A stretch of DNA of 64,000 bases. It comes from Deroplatys truncata (lineage: Eukaryota > Arthropoda > Insecta > Mantodea > Mantidae). The translations under genes were made by a program, and so were the position numbers. Below, one piece after another: positions 1-10,610 of this stretch (position 1 is its first letter; each line of letters opens with the position of its first letter). The stretch spans positions 671,180,118 to 671,244,117 of the forward strand of contig CM060990.1 in assembly GCA_030765065.1 (NCBI GenBank). The letters are read 5' to 3'. The notes under the pieces are model-generated. The model ran no database searches, had not been told where the DNA came from, and saw only the letters and a list, made by a program, of their open reading frames with translations.

Positions 1-608
1 GAGATAAACCTTCGATACTTTTAAGTTCTGTATCATTGAAAGTGGTTGCTAAAACTTTATGCTAGATAAGGTGCCTTGCACATGTCCCCAAAGTGTTGTT
101 GGACTATAATTCTTGAGAAACCTTGACTGTGTTTCCAGTAGGCGAATGAATGCTACATTCTATAGACTCTTGCGTCTAAATGAAAACATACAAAACAATG
201 GTGTAAGGAGCAGAGGTACTCATGTAACATGCAGCGTTAACTGAGTTGTGAATGAAGCTGATTTAACTGACGCACTAAATCACATTTCTGCAATAGCATG
301 GTTATTCCAGCAAAAACAAATAAGAACTTATTACTATCATCATCCTTGCCTAACAATAGGGGATATATAACCTGTAGCATTATCGGATAAAAAAATTGCT
401 GACAATTGGAAAATGTCAAACAGGAACAATTTCGAAATTAGTATGCAATAGAAAATTGGTTACATGTGTTTATAAAAACAAAACTACTAGTAATAACATC
501 ACTCAGTGAACAAGCTATCACCTTTACAGTTTTTATAAAGTGAGCATCCAGTATTGACGCTCAAAAATCAGTATCGGTATCGAGAAATAATGGTATCGTC
601 CCATCAGC
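1..608 (-). mobile_element. T8 hAT-like non-autonomous element, copy 1 (cut by window start)
   Basis: This matches the body of the complete copies at 2948-6212 and 59004-59917, in reverse orientation. Shared landmarks are a block around 230-300 that reads like the segments at 4135-4205 and 8045-8110, and terminal TATCGATAC-rich sequence ending in GGTATCGTCCCATC. The complete copies have TAGTGATG-type ends and 8-bp target duplications, which fits the hAT superfamily. No transposase is visible. The left end lies outside the window, and the right end is degraded where M1 sequence begins. Confidence 0.65.
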
Positions 609-630
609 AGTTCTGAATAACTCTTGTATA

Positions 631-1701
631 GGGGAAAGGTCCCTAATTTGAACCGCCCCGATATTTTCTAAACTGTTCGACAGCGTAGCGTGTACAGCTA
701 TGAATGCTTGGAGTTGTTGACTTTGCATTCTGAGCTGTGGTTTCAGTTGTATGAAGTGTTGTGTGTTATTGGTGCTTCAGAAGTAATATTTGACTCATCT
801 AGCTAAGCTTATATGACCAATTAGGCAAGTTTGAGATGAGCTATATATATTACATGTTTAGCAACAATATTCATGCACACGTTTTTTCAAGCAGCGTCTC
901 TCCTAGTCACATAGATGCTAAAGCTTCCAAAATGGCGTGGCTCGTAAATTGAACCGCTGTTTGAATCCTATATTGAACTGGTCCAATTTAGGAAACCTAT
1001 TCAAGTTCTAGGGTTGTTCAACTGCGAATAGTATATCTTGTGAACAAATATCGATATAGTATGTTAAGTTAAAAAATAATGTTAAAAACAGTGGCTGACA
1101 TGAATATGTGAATGTGAATTGTCTGAAATTATGGACATGATCCAGTGTATGAGTTGTAGGATATGGCTTCACCAAAAGTGTGCAAAGTTAGTGCTAAGAA
1201 GAAAGTGTTTTATTGTGAATACTGTGTATAATTGGACTCTTTTGTATGAGAGTAAAAATTAGTAACAACTTTATTTGCAAATAATACCTATTCCAAAAAC
1301 CAAGTGATTGTCATTATATAAAAATTCAAAATGTTCAAGGAAATTGCTATTCTTATCACAATTTTGGCCTCTAATTTTGTTGCTGATAGCATATTGTTTT
1401 GAATATACAACAGAATATGTGTATTTTGTATTAATAAAAATACTTTTAAACTTAAAAGTGTGTGGTTCATTTTAAGATACAGGTGGTTCAATTTAAGGAC
1501 CACGTTCCTAATTTGAGCCGATTTACACCATCTCACTTTTTAAATGTTATTTAATTGATAATTGTATTAATTTTAAATTGTGTTGAGGATATAGCGCAAA
1601 GATTTGTCACTTTAACGCTTGTGTTTCTGAAAATTTTGATTTGAAATTATAATTATATTTACTGTTTAGGCGTAAGTGGTTCAATATAGGGACCTTTCCC
1701 C
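631..1701. mobile_element. Pogo-like TIR transposon with subterminal repeats, non-autonomous
   Basis: The ends are inverted repeats: GGGGAAAGGTCCCTAATTTG at 631 and its complement, with one change in the last bases, ending at 1701. The left flank is TA; the right flank is AA, so a TA duplication may have mutated on one side. The motif ATTGAACC or its complement GGTTCAAT recurs near both ends (about 645, 945, 970, 1490 and 1675), which suggests a binding-site array. Inside, 1134-1230 reads like the C-terminal zinc finger of pogo-type transposases. That finger and the similar G-rich termini link it to the element at 61681-63394. The superfamily is inferred. Confidence 0.6.
1134..1230 (+). pseudogene. 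C-terminal PHD-like zinc finger remnant of a pogo-type transposase
   Basis: The reading frame gives IQC-MSC-RIWLHQKC, followed after a one-base frame change by FYCEYC and a stop. This is the Cys-Cys-Trp-x-His-Cys...Cys-Cys pattern of the short PHD-like finger that closes many pogo/Tigger-type transposases. The upstream DDE domain is missing. The same module is better preserved at 62690-62852. The pattern is seen directly; its family assignment rests on known architecture. Confidence 0.5.
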
Positions 1702-2030
1702 AAATTGGTAAACCGTAAGAATAGACAAATCTTACTACACAAAATATGTAGTTTCGTTAGATCTCACAATCTGTTATTTTTTATTGTGGAGTTTTCCGAA
1801 ATGTTCCTTGTTATTGGTTTGAATTTTCAAATACTTACACTTTTCTCAAATGGGAAGTGACTATTCGTTTTTTCGCTCGTGGTCCTGCAAAGGCCTGAAT
1901 TTCAAAGCCATCACATAGCAAAAAGCTGTTTAAAAATCTGACTATCGCTTTATTTATTGCCTCTTGTAATGAAATGCGTAAAAAAGCGAGTAGAAAATAC
2001 ATGTGTATGCAACACATAAGATTTTCTCTT

Positions 2031-2939
2031 ATTTAATAAACCAGATTTAGCAGTTTTCATAATATACATTTTGTTCTTTTCAATAAAGTAAGCACGTATA
2101 GATAACACAGGTTTGCATCACATACCTACATGGATTGTTGATGTATTTACGCTCTGCTAATTCGCTAATAAAACATTAACGAAAGTAATGGAAGGTAAAA
2201 TGCCGGTTTACGGCAATGAAAAACATATTTTTCTTGGCGAATGTATAATTGCAGCTATCGACAGTACCGTGATTGCCGTAAATTATTAATATTAATAGAT
2301 AAATGCAAAATGGGTATAGTTTAATGTAAAGACTAAAAACTCTGCGTTGAATTATACAGTTGACAGAAGAGCGGGGTCAGATCGGCGGCTCATGCACAGG
2401 GGAACATACATGTAACAGCACACTCGCACGCACATACAGACAAAAAAACGCGCGCGCGCATTCGAATCTAAAATGATAATAACGCGAAAAACTGCATTGT
2501 ATCACAAATATGTTGGTTATCGGATTTTTGCATCAATTCCTCTTTTATAATTGTTACATTCCATCGGCGCCAAATTTAGGGTTACATGGCATGGCATGGG
2601 ATGGCATGGCCCCCATGACAAATCACGCTGCAGCTGTGGTTGCATCCTCGATACGGAACATTGTTATTTGTACTGGCGTAAAATATGACGTCACCCGCCA
2701 TGTTCCTCCCACCCTAAACCACCACCCACCTTCCTCCCTTTTTCCCAGCGCTCGTACCAAATCCAAACCACACTCATTGCGCAATCTAAAAGTATTCCCA
2801 ACGGATTCAAAAAAGTTCTGTCGACCTCCAGCACCGCTGGAGTATGTTTTTTGAAATACTTTGGAAATACTTTATGGATACTTGGATCTACACATAATGA
2901 ACCAATAAAGATGAAGGCTCAGAAAGAGCAAATAATTTA
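2031..2939. other. AT-rich spacer with a short GGCAT repeat
   Basis: No recognisable gene. It holds a CG/CA-rich patch at 2440-2465 and a degenerate GGCAT repeat at 2587-2615. A 114-codon open frame at 2510-2854 shows no domain and is rich in low-complexity Pro/Ser/His, so I do not call it a gene. Confidence 0.5.
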
Positions 2940-3120
2940 TTATCTAATAGTGATGCGACCTCGATACCGCCGATATCTCGAAACTAGCTGCTATCGAAAT
3001 ATATCTAATACTTTGTGATAAAACTTCGATAATTTTTAAGTGTTGTATTATAGAAATTTTGCGTTTATTTTTATGGTAGATAAGAAACATACCCTTGTGT
3101 CTAAACGAAAACATGCAAAA

Positions 3121-4100
3121 TGAAGAAGGTTGTTTGTTGCTGCTACGTATGGAAAGCCAGTTTGAAGAAGATGGTATCTTTACGTTATTTGCCCCACGTT
3201 GGGCGCCAATTTGAAGGAGTTGTATTATATTTCAACTGTTGGGGAGCCGAACTACAAGTTTGTTTGCAACCGCACGTATGGTAAACAGTTTCCGGTAGGC
3301 TTCGCCCCAAGTTTAAAAAATATTAACTTTATAATTTTGACTGTTTCTTTTAAATATTATATATTTATGTTTGCCTCGGCTGCGTCAGTATTATTGTTAG
3401 AGACTTGGATGCCTTGGCAGGGTTGTGGTGCGACAAGAATGTAGGCTTACACAGATTAAAATTTTACTTCACTACATTTATTAAACCTTGACACAATTTA
3501 AATAACACTTCACTGATATAGAGAGCTGTGAGATTCTTTTATTAAATACTTGCACTTTTTAACACGTAAACTGTTTTCGTCTCATACAAATACGTATTAT
3601 ACTTCTCGAGGACGTGTCTCGCGTCCGGTTAGGAACACTGTTTACAGGCAACCGACTTCTAAATTTGTAAATTTTTCTCCTTTTTAGTCTCTGATTGGCT
3701 AATCCTAGTCCAATAGAATTCCTTCATTTAACTAAGGCGTTTTCTGGTTGTTGATTGGCTATTTTATAAACTGTCAATAAAATTACATTATTGCTTCCAA
3801 GAATCACAAGTAACATTTAAACTTTCTAATTCATTATTGCCTCAAGGTTACCTCATTGTTAGCTCATTGTTAGCAACTTTTAACTTATTCTCACACCTCC
3901 TACATTATTAAATTACGTAATACATTCACATAACATTATTGCATGTTACAATAATATTAACATATACAATGACAGTTATATACACTTTTTATATATTGTT
4001 ACATATACATATTGCTTTAAGGCGGGCTGTTATTGAATTTATATTTATATATATAATATAATTAGACTGAAATCATTTAAGTGTTAAAAATACTGCCTCA
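3121..4100 (-). mobile_element. LTR-1 solo LTR, copy 1, inserted in T8
   Basis: In sense (minus) orientation it begins TGAGGCAG and ends CTTCTTCA, so the termini are TG...CA. Flanks are AAAA (3117-3120) and GAAA (4101-4104), a 4-bp duplication with one change, as in Gypsy-type elements. It contains two CCAAT boxes, an AATAAA signal and no coding region. Near the sense 3' end is TTGGCGCCCAACGTGGGGC (about 3193-3213), a classic retrotransposon primer-binding site, followed by a second degenerate unit (about 3142-3168), both inside the duplication-bounded LTR. No second LTR or internal region remains. Confidence 0.8.
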
Positions 4101-4460
4101 GAAACAATGATTGAAGGAGTGGGGGTACTATGTAACATGCAGCGTTAACTGAGTTGTGAATGAAGCTGATTTAGCTGACGCACTAAATCACGTTTCTGCA
4201 ATAGCTTGGATTGGGGACACACTCTCAGGCAATACATTTACCTACTCCGGTGATCAAAATCTGTGAATCAGACACAAATCAGTACAACAGTGTGAGATAA
4301 TGCAGCGCATGGAAATATTTGAACTTTCCGTCCATCTGTTAGTTTGTGTTTACACAAGTCAAACTCGTGTCACGAACATAGCATACAGGTATACCTTGCG
4401 ACTAATTCCCATAATATTGATAGAAAGTGGCTTAAAAGACAATTTCCAGCATAAAATATA

Positions 4461-5850
4461 CACTGCCGTTTGTGGAAATTGCAACACCAAGAAGGAAACG
4501 CATGAATTCAATGAATTTAATACCACAGGTTAGCTATGTGATACAAGTAACAAATGATAAACTTTTCAAACCTATACATGACCTTTGAGGCCCAATATTC
4601 AGTATTTGGTATGGCCTCCACGCGCTGCAATTAGAGATCCTATACGCCGTGGCATTGAATCAAAAAGGTTCTGAATAAGTTCCTGAGGGATTTTCCACAA
4701 CGCAGTTTGTATTCGAGCCCACAAATCCGTGATACTGTTTACTGGAGGACCGTGACGCACCAGGTGCCCACTAACCATATCCCAGACATGTTCGATGGGC
4801 GACATGTCAGGCGAACGTGCAGGCCAGGGAAACAATGGTACTCGTCGCTCTTCGAAGAAGGCTTGTATATTCCTAGCAATATGTGGCCAGGCATTGTCCT
4901 GTTGAAATGTGGCCTGTGGAGATGCCTGAAGCAGGGGGAGTACATCAGGCTTTACAACCACCGTTAGGCACCGGTTGCTGTTCAAAGTGCCCTCAATTCG
5001 TAGGAGGCGAGATCGGTTGTTGTAACCAATGGCGCCCCAAACATCACACCTGGTGTTTGTCCGCTATGCCGCTCAACAATGTAGCCCTTCAGGTTGCGGC
5101 CATCACTGTAGGACACGTTGAAGCGGGACTCGTCTGAAAAGACTACATTTTGTTACTCAGCACACCAGTGACGGTGTTCACGTGCCCATTGCAGTCGGAG
5201 GAGCTTGTGGTTTCTGGACAATGGCAGCATTGTAGGAAGCCGACGTAATGACATGCATGCAATCAGTCCAACCTGCAGCAGATGGCGACGAACCGTTGAT
5301 GCAGACAAGTTCGCACGTGTTGCAGCCCTCCAGCGTCGAGCCAACACTGTAGATGAAGCTGCACGGTCCGTTATGGCCATGCAGACGAGATGACGGTCAT
5401 CCCGTGCTGTGGTCATGTTCCGTGGTCCAGTACCCGCTCTTCGCTGCGTACGACCTCCATCTATCCACTGCTTCCACACACGCATCACTGTCGCAGCAGC
5501 AAGCCCTGTAGGAGGCGTATGTCACTGTGTGACAAACCCGCTTCCCGGAGACCGATCATTCTGCCCCGTTCGAACTCACTCACATGCCGATATGGCTCCC
5601 TTTGACGTCGACGAGGCATACTGGCACGCACTTTATTGTTTCCACCTTGTTTGATAGCTCTGCATTGACTAAACTGGACACAACGCTGACCTTTTCGGAC
5701 CGACACGAGAGGGCTCTGCTCGGCCTACGTGTACCCCATCTCTCTGCAAACCTAATCACTTATTGCTTGCACACTCTTCTACACTTCCACCAAGTTTGTA
5801 GTTATTCGGGAAATTCTTTCCTTATGTTGCAATTTTCACAAACGGCAGTA
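4461..5850 (-). mobile_element. Tc1-like DNA transposon, near full length
   Basis: Inverted termini CACTGCCGTTTGTG (4461) and CACAAACGGCAGT (to 5850) are bounded by TA dinucleotides at 4459-4460 and 5851-5852. The length of 1390 bp is normal for a Tc1 element. It lies inside T8 copy 2 and carries a transposase with DD34E spacing, broken by two frameshifts and one stop. The internal subterminal sequence beginning GGAAATTGCAACA is also inverted, extending the TIR. Confidence 0.88.
4599..5619 (-). pseudogene. Tc1-family transposase pseudogene (DD34E)
   Basis: Role: cut-and-paste transposase that binds the TIRs and cleaves at TA sites. The likely start is the internal Met at 5619, followed by an N-terminal HTH (EFERGRMIGLREAGLSHSDI). 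The DDE residues are visible: SDESRF near 5130, QQDNAWPH near 4900 and SPIEHVWD near 4800, with 34 residues between the second Asp and the Glu, which is Tc1-like. Breaks: a frameshift near 5490-5510 after the first HTH, an in-frame TAA at 5153-5155 just before the first Asp, and a one-base frameshift near 5035-5045 at the WGAIGY region. The three pieces lie on one strand in the right order. Not functional as it stands. Confidence 0.88.
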
Positions 5851-5877
5851 TAGTTACATAAAAAGGGAAGGAAATAA

Positions 5878-5936
<59 letters not shown>
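5878..5936. repeat. (ATT)n microsatellite
   Basis: About 19 uninterrupted ATT triplets within T8 copy 2. T8 copy 3 has a matching (TAA)n tract at 7979-8010, so the tract is part of the element. Confidence 0.9.
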
Positions 5937-6364
5937 CAGCTTTGACCAAAATAACGATATATAACATGTAGCGTTATCCACATATAAACAATTCTGCCAA
6001 TTGGAGGGTGTCAAACATAAAAATTTCGGAATTAGTGCACAATGTAAAATTGGATACATGCATTTGTACATAGAACACTGCTAATAAGGACATAATTCTG
6101 TGAACAAACTATCGCCTTCACAGTTTTTTTATAAAGTGAGTATCGAGTATCGGTGCTCAAAAATCAGTATCGATATCGAGTGTCGAGAAATAGTGGTATC
6201 GCTCCATCACTATTATTTAATTATTTGTTTACTTCTGTGTTTTCTTTTATAACCAGTATGACACAGGGAGATAACGTTGTTATCTGCTACTCATATGGAA
6301 ACACGGTTCTGAACCTCATTATCAGGACGATTCTACTCACAATGAAATTACCCCAACTGGATAG

Positions 6365-6615
6365 ACCGACATGGGAATCCGAGGTTTCCTAAGACAGGGA
6401 ATCGTAAATGGAAGGTTCACAGTTCAAATCCCGCCCGGAACATCCTCCCTAACTGAAGTTTTTTTTACAGGTTTTCCTCTCATAGCTTGAAAACATCGGG
6501 AGGTACCCTAAACGTAGGCCTGTAACGTTTCCTTCCCAAATTTCCTTTTCCAATTTTCATTTCATGTCTCATTACCTGGCATAGGAATTTATAGGCATTA
6601 AATTCAGGATGGGAA
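6365..6615 (+). mobile_element. SINE-G, copy 1
   Basis: A tRNA-like B box (GTTCAAATCCC, about 6423) is followed by a body with AGGCCTGTAACGTTTCC and CCCAAATTTCC. That body recurs at 50165-50215 and, more diverged, at 47380-47400. The A box is degraded. A Pol III-derived SINE is the best explanation. Confidence 0.55.
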
Positions 6616-6884
6616 GAAATAAAGTTGACTGCTACTGGATTATAAGCGGGGTCGTCGCTGGTATTGAACCCTCCCCCATCCCTCGCACAGTATTTTGCCG
6701 TTTGCAGACACCATTCAGGCCAGTTTTTATCTGCCTGTCAGTTTTCCTACTCCGCTGTTGTACATTCTTTGTAGCGATAATTGTTTCAGCGTAGATAACT
6801 GAAGGCAATTGTTTAAGAATTCCTATGCCTGATCATGTGTCCGCCGCCTCTGGAGTCGTCTGCGGTAAGAACGGGACTTAAACA

Positions 6885-6998
6885 CTGCTTCTTTTTTAAC
6901 GGATTACCTTCGGACAGATTTCCAACCCTGGGGGCTTGAACCCCAGACCTTCTAAATACGAGTCTCACACGTTACAGCGGCGCACACCGCGCTCGTTG
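6885..6998 (-). mobile_element. tRNA-like SINE head (SINE-I), fragment
   Basis: On the minus strand a good B box (GGGGTTCAAGCCCC) lies 3' of an A-box-like stretch (GTGTGCGCCGCTGTAACG). The body runs on to a TTTAACGGATTACC motif that recurs at about 53703, suggesting another member there. No clear target duplication found. Confidence 0.45.
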
Positions 6999-7145
6999 TA
7001 GTTAAAAAAATACTTGACAGGCCCGATTTCTTTTTAAATCGGTATATAGGTAGGAAATGATAAAGATGGTCTGGAATATAATAAAACGTCCTAATTTACG
7101 AAGGTACACAACACTACAAGAAAATTGTATCACAATATTATTATT

Positions 7146-7978
7146 ACTATTCCTCGATACTCACTTTATAAAAAGTGTAACGGTGATATCTTATTCATTG
7201 AATAATGTTCTGTTGTTGTTCATCAATGGCACTGGGAATTAATTGATCTCCATCATTTTCTCTCTGCTTCCGAATATAAAGTCTGTAAGTTATCACTTTT
7301 AATGCTTTTGCACTTGGCGAGATGCTGTTTGTTCAGCATCTTCACAGAGGTTGCATTTGGGTGTAGGTAGGCATCCTATCTTGTAGAGGTGTTCTGCGAG
7401 GCAATTGTGGCCAGTTGCCATCCCAAATAAGGCCACTGTATTCTTCCTTGGCATTTTTTGTATATCAACTCTATTTTTAGTATTCTTATAGTCTTTATTT
7501 TTTAATTCATCTTCATTAAGTCTCTGCTGTCTTTTGAAATGTTGTTTAAGGTTATTTAATTGTTTATTTGTTTCTATTTGTCCTACAGGTTTTATTTGTT
7601 GTATTGCACCTTTCTTTGCTGATTGATCCACATGTTCATTGCTCAAAAGTCCAACATGAGCTGGGATCAATTGTAGAGTGACATGATTTCTAGTTTCAAC
7701 TGCTTTAATTAGGCTTCTTATTTCTTTAATATTTCTTGTTGTTTTATTATTGTAATTTACTATCCCGACTATGGCTGATTTTGCGTCTGATAAGATGACT
7801 ATGTTTTTGAATAATGCTCTTATTAGTAGTTTTCTGTGTATAAACACATGTAATCAATTTTCTATTGTATGCTAACTCCGAAATTGTTCTTGTTTGACAT
7901 TCTTAAATTGGCAGCAATTTTTTATCTTGATTTTGTCACAGGTTATAAATACCCTATTGTTAGGCAAGGATGATGAAT

Positions 7979-8013
<35 letters not shown>

Positions 8014-8410
8014 TAAGTTCTGATTTTTTTTCTGGAATTGCCATAATATTGCAGAAACGTGATTTAGTGCGGCAGCTAAATCAGCTTCATTCACAACTCA
8101 GTTAACGCTGCATGTTACACACGTACCTCTACTCCTTTCCCCATTGTTTTGTATGTTTTCATTTAGACACAGGAGTCTATGGAAACGCAATCAAGGTCTC
8201 TCAAGAATTATAGTTCAGCAACTCTTTGAGGACATATGCAAGACAATAGCGTGGTCTAGACTCCTTTCATACATCATCCAGCATAAAGTTAAACACTTCC
8301 AATAATGCAAATCTTAAAAAGTTAAAAGTATCGAAAAAGTATCGAAGGTTTATCACAAAGTATTAGACACAGAGTATCGATGTATCGACGGAATCGTGGT
8401 CCCATTCTTA
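7146..8410 (+). mobile_element. T8 hAT-like element, copy 3, with a nested LINE fragment
   Basis: The body matches T8 (CGATACTCACTTTATAAAAAG at 7157; GCAGCGTTAACTGAG in complement near 8095-8110), and the right end CCCATTCTTA resembles the end of the complete copy. About 20 bp of the left terminus are lost. A LINE piece sits at 7212-7806. A (TAA)n tract lies at 7979-8010. Confidence 0.65.
7212..7806 (-). pseudogene. LINE 3' fragment: RNase H and zinc-knuckle end of ORF2
   Basis: Flanked by TTGAATAATGTTCT (7198-7211) and TTGAATAATGCTCT (7807-7820), a 14-bp duplication with one mismatch, as expected for a 5'-truncated LINE insertion. The translation holds SDAKSAI and PAHVGLLSNEHVDQSAKKGA, the RNase H catalytic-region pattern, then ATGHNCLAEHLYKIGCLPTP and C-x2-C. 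A frameshift from a small deletion after LCED scrambles the final knuckle, which is preserved in the sister copy at 51075-51539. The 3' end carries an (ACA)n-like tail, not poly(A). RNase H after RT is typical of R1/I/LOA-group LINEs. Confidence 0.75.
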
Positions 8411-9440
8411 TTGTTTACTCACTAAGAAATCCAAGGGCAGCTTCCTGAAATTTTCCACATCATAGGTGTGTCAATTCATGAGAAATCGCATGATATAGGA
8501 ATTCTTGCAATTCAATGCTATTATATTGTAATTGTTAACGTATTTAAAATAATTCCTTACACCTTGTTTTTCAGAAAACGAGCAGGGGAAAAGGTGAGGT
8601 TACTGTCAGCAAACGTCTAGCGGGGTAAGAGAAATGCATGTCGAACTTTATATCCATGTGGTTATAAACCTGACCTTGTTTTCTTTCCGAACCTTTTGTT
8701 TAAAATCCCGAAGCGATGCTACGTCACACAACAGCACTACGTCATACTTAATTGAGTTAGTTTACTCTGCAGTAGACTTTCATTCTATGGAAGAGAGTGT
8801 GTTTTCCTTCAGATAACACCGTGCTGCGAGTACACACGGTCCCTTAGCAATCAGAATTCCCAGCTATCTTTCCTATATTTACACTAATTACATATTTTCG
8901 TGTGTTTTGTTCTTAGTAATAAACATTTCTTCAGATATATCGTTTGTATTTGATATTTGCGAACTTTTGATTTTGTATAACCTTTTTGTCTTTCTTTTTT
9001 GTGGTAGTGTGTGAATATTCGATTAAGATTTACGATTTATATTTCTGTTTCTATTCGAAAACTCGCTACAGCAGGGATAACCGCAATGGAGGAATGTCGC
9101 GTGTTCTTATAACAGAGAGTTGGGGACTTCGATTGTAGCTTTTATCGTGGCACCGTCAGATGATCAGCAGGTCTGCTTTTATACCGATTTGAATTTTGTG
9201 CAGTGTGTAGAGCTTAAACAAACAAAATGGAGCATGATTGATTACATTTGTATTTGTTCATTTACAATGTCCATATTGAACGATAGGTGAGGTGGGCTAA
9301 TGTGCAATAAAATGCTATACCTCGAACGTTCCAGATTCGCATCAGAATCCAATTGCACAAGTTTCATTTGGAGAAACATAATACCCGGCACATCTCCCTT
9401 CATTTATATGTATAATAAAACTGTAACCTAAAATTTCCTA
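8411..9440. other. Unassigned spacer
   Basis: AT-rich, with no domain-bearing frame, TIR pair or tRNA-like head that I can see. Confidence 0.4.
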
Positions 9441-10388
9441 CTTTTTACTTTCTCTACTACGTATAGTAAGTAGGGGAAGTATTGTATTCCACCAAAAAAT
9501 TCGATACCCAGATTTCACCGGAAATATATGTTTTGAGATCCCCTGAATCCAAAAAAAAACATTTTTGGAAACATGTACGTGTGTGTGTCTGTGTGTGTGT
9601 TTGTGAACAACATAACTCAGAAACGAACAGTCTGATAAACACCAAACTTGGTATTTAGGTTCAGCATCTTCCAGAGATGCGACACGAAGGTTCTCAAGAA
9701 AATTCTCCCACCCCAGATTACCCTTTACATGGAACATTTTTCGAACATTTTAATTTTCTCAAAAATGGCTCAAACGATTTTGATTAAAATAGCATATGTT
9801 TAAGCTATTTTTATGTCAAATAAAATGTATATCTTGAATTTTCTGGGAATGTCTCCAAAAGTATTCTTCATTGTGAACGACTTTTGCATAACTGGTAAAC
9901 CATAAGAGATAGACAAAATTTTACTACACAAAAAAATGTAGATCGCGTTAAAATACACAATTTATGCCATATACATTTTTTTTTGCTGAGTGAACCAATT
10001 TCGAGATATTGCTTGTTATTCCCTTAAATTTTTCAATAGTTATTTTCTCAAATGGGAATTCGTTATTCATTTTATTTTGTCTTGGATATGCAAAGAATAT
10101 TAATCTGTGGCAAAGAGAATGGTGCTGCACATAGCAACCAGCTATTAAGAGATATGTCTGTGCTTATATTGCCCTTGCAAATACAAAACAAGGGGAACAT
10201 AGTAGGCCTTAAGGAATAGTCAAATATTTTTAGAACTGGTCGCTATGTGTAAAATGTAATTCTCTTTGCATGTCTAAAGATCGTTTCTGCAAATGTTTAT
10301 CTCGATTAATATAAAATAGATGGAGAGTAAGAGTTTGTAAAAATAGTTTGTACTAGAGTAGAGAAAGTCATGTGAGTGTAACACATTT
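9441..10388 (+). mobile_element. M1 repeat, copy 2, near full length
   Basis: The left end carries ACTTTCTCTACTACG and the right end GTAGAGAAAGTCATGTGAG, an imperfect inverted pair built on ACTTTCTCTAC. A GT-rich microsatellite (about 9578-9604) and a well conserved block around 9605-9730 are shared with all other M1 copies. No convincing long frame survives across copies. Class unknown: a MITE-like TIR element or the 3' part of a larger element are both possible. Confidence 0.65.
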
Positions 10389-10610
10389 TTTTTCTATTTT
10401 GGATAAATAACTGAAGCTAATATGTATGGTGGATTACCCCGAAGTAAAAAAAAAGTCAATTTATGAATTACTGTTAGTAAGTTTGTGTGTGTGTGTGTGT
10501 ATGTTACCTATCCATGCAATGAAATGACGTTGTGAAACTGGTATATACATACGTTGGGCCTCATTTAGAAAACAGGGGTTATTATATCTAAATCGGTTTC
10601 TACAAGATGG

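Larger units (their letters stand above)
609..2030 (+). mobile_element. M1 repeat, copy 1 (partial, interrupted by a pogo-like element)
   Basis: The short stretch 609-630 and the longer stretch 1702-2030 align with M1 at 9885-10150. Both contain GTAAACC-TAAGA, a TACTACACAAAA block and TTTTCTCAAATGGGAA. The pogo-like element at 631-1701 sits between the two halves. M1 is a roughly 0.9-1 kb repeat of unknown class, seen about eight times in the window. Confidence 0.55.
2948..6212 (-). mobile_element. T8 hAT-like element, copy 2, complete but carrying two nested insertions
   Basis: The left end is TAGTGATGCG and the right end CCATCACTA. It is flanked by TTATCTAA (2940-2947) and TTATTTAA (6213-6220), an 8-bp duplication with one mismatch. 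Removing the nested LTR-1 (3121-4100) and Tc1 element (4461-5850) leaves about 0.9 kb, the same size as the intact copy at 59004-59917. TIR plus 8-bp duplication indicates hAT. No transposase is encoded, so it must have been mobilised in trans. Confidence 0.75.

Noticed and set aside
2510..2854. 114-codon plus-strand frame
   Set aside because: Passes through a GGCAT repeat and shows no domain.
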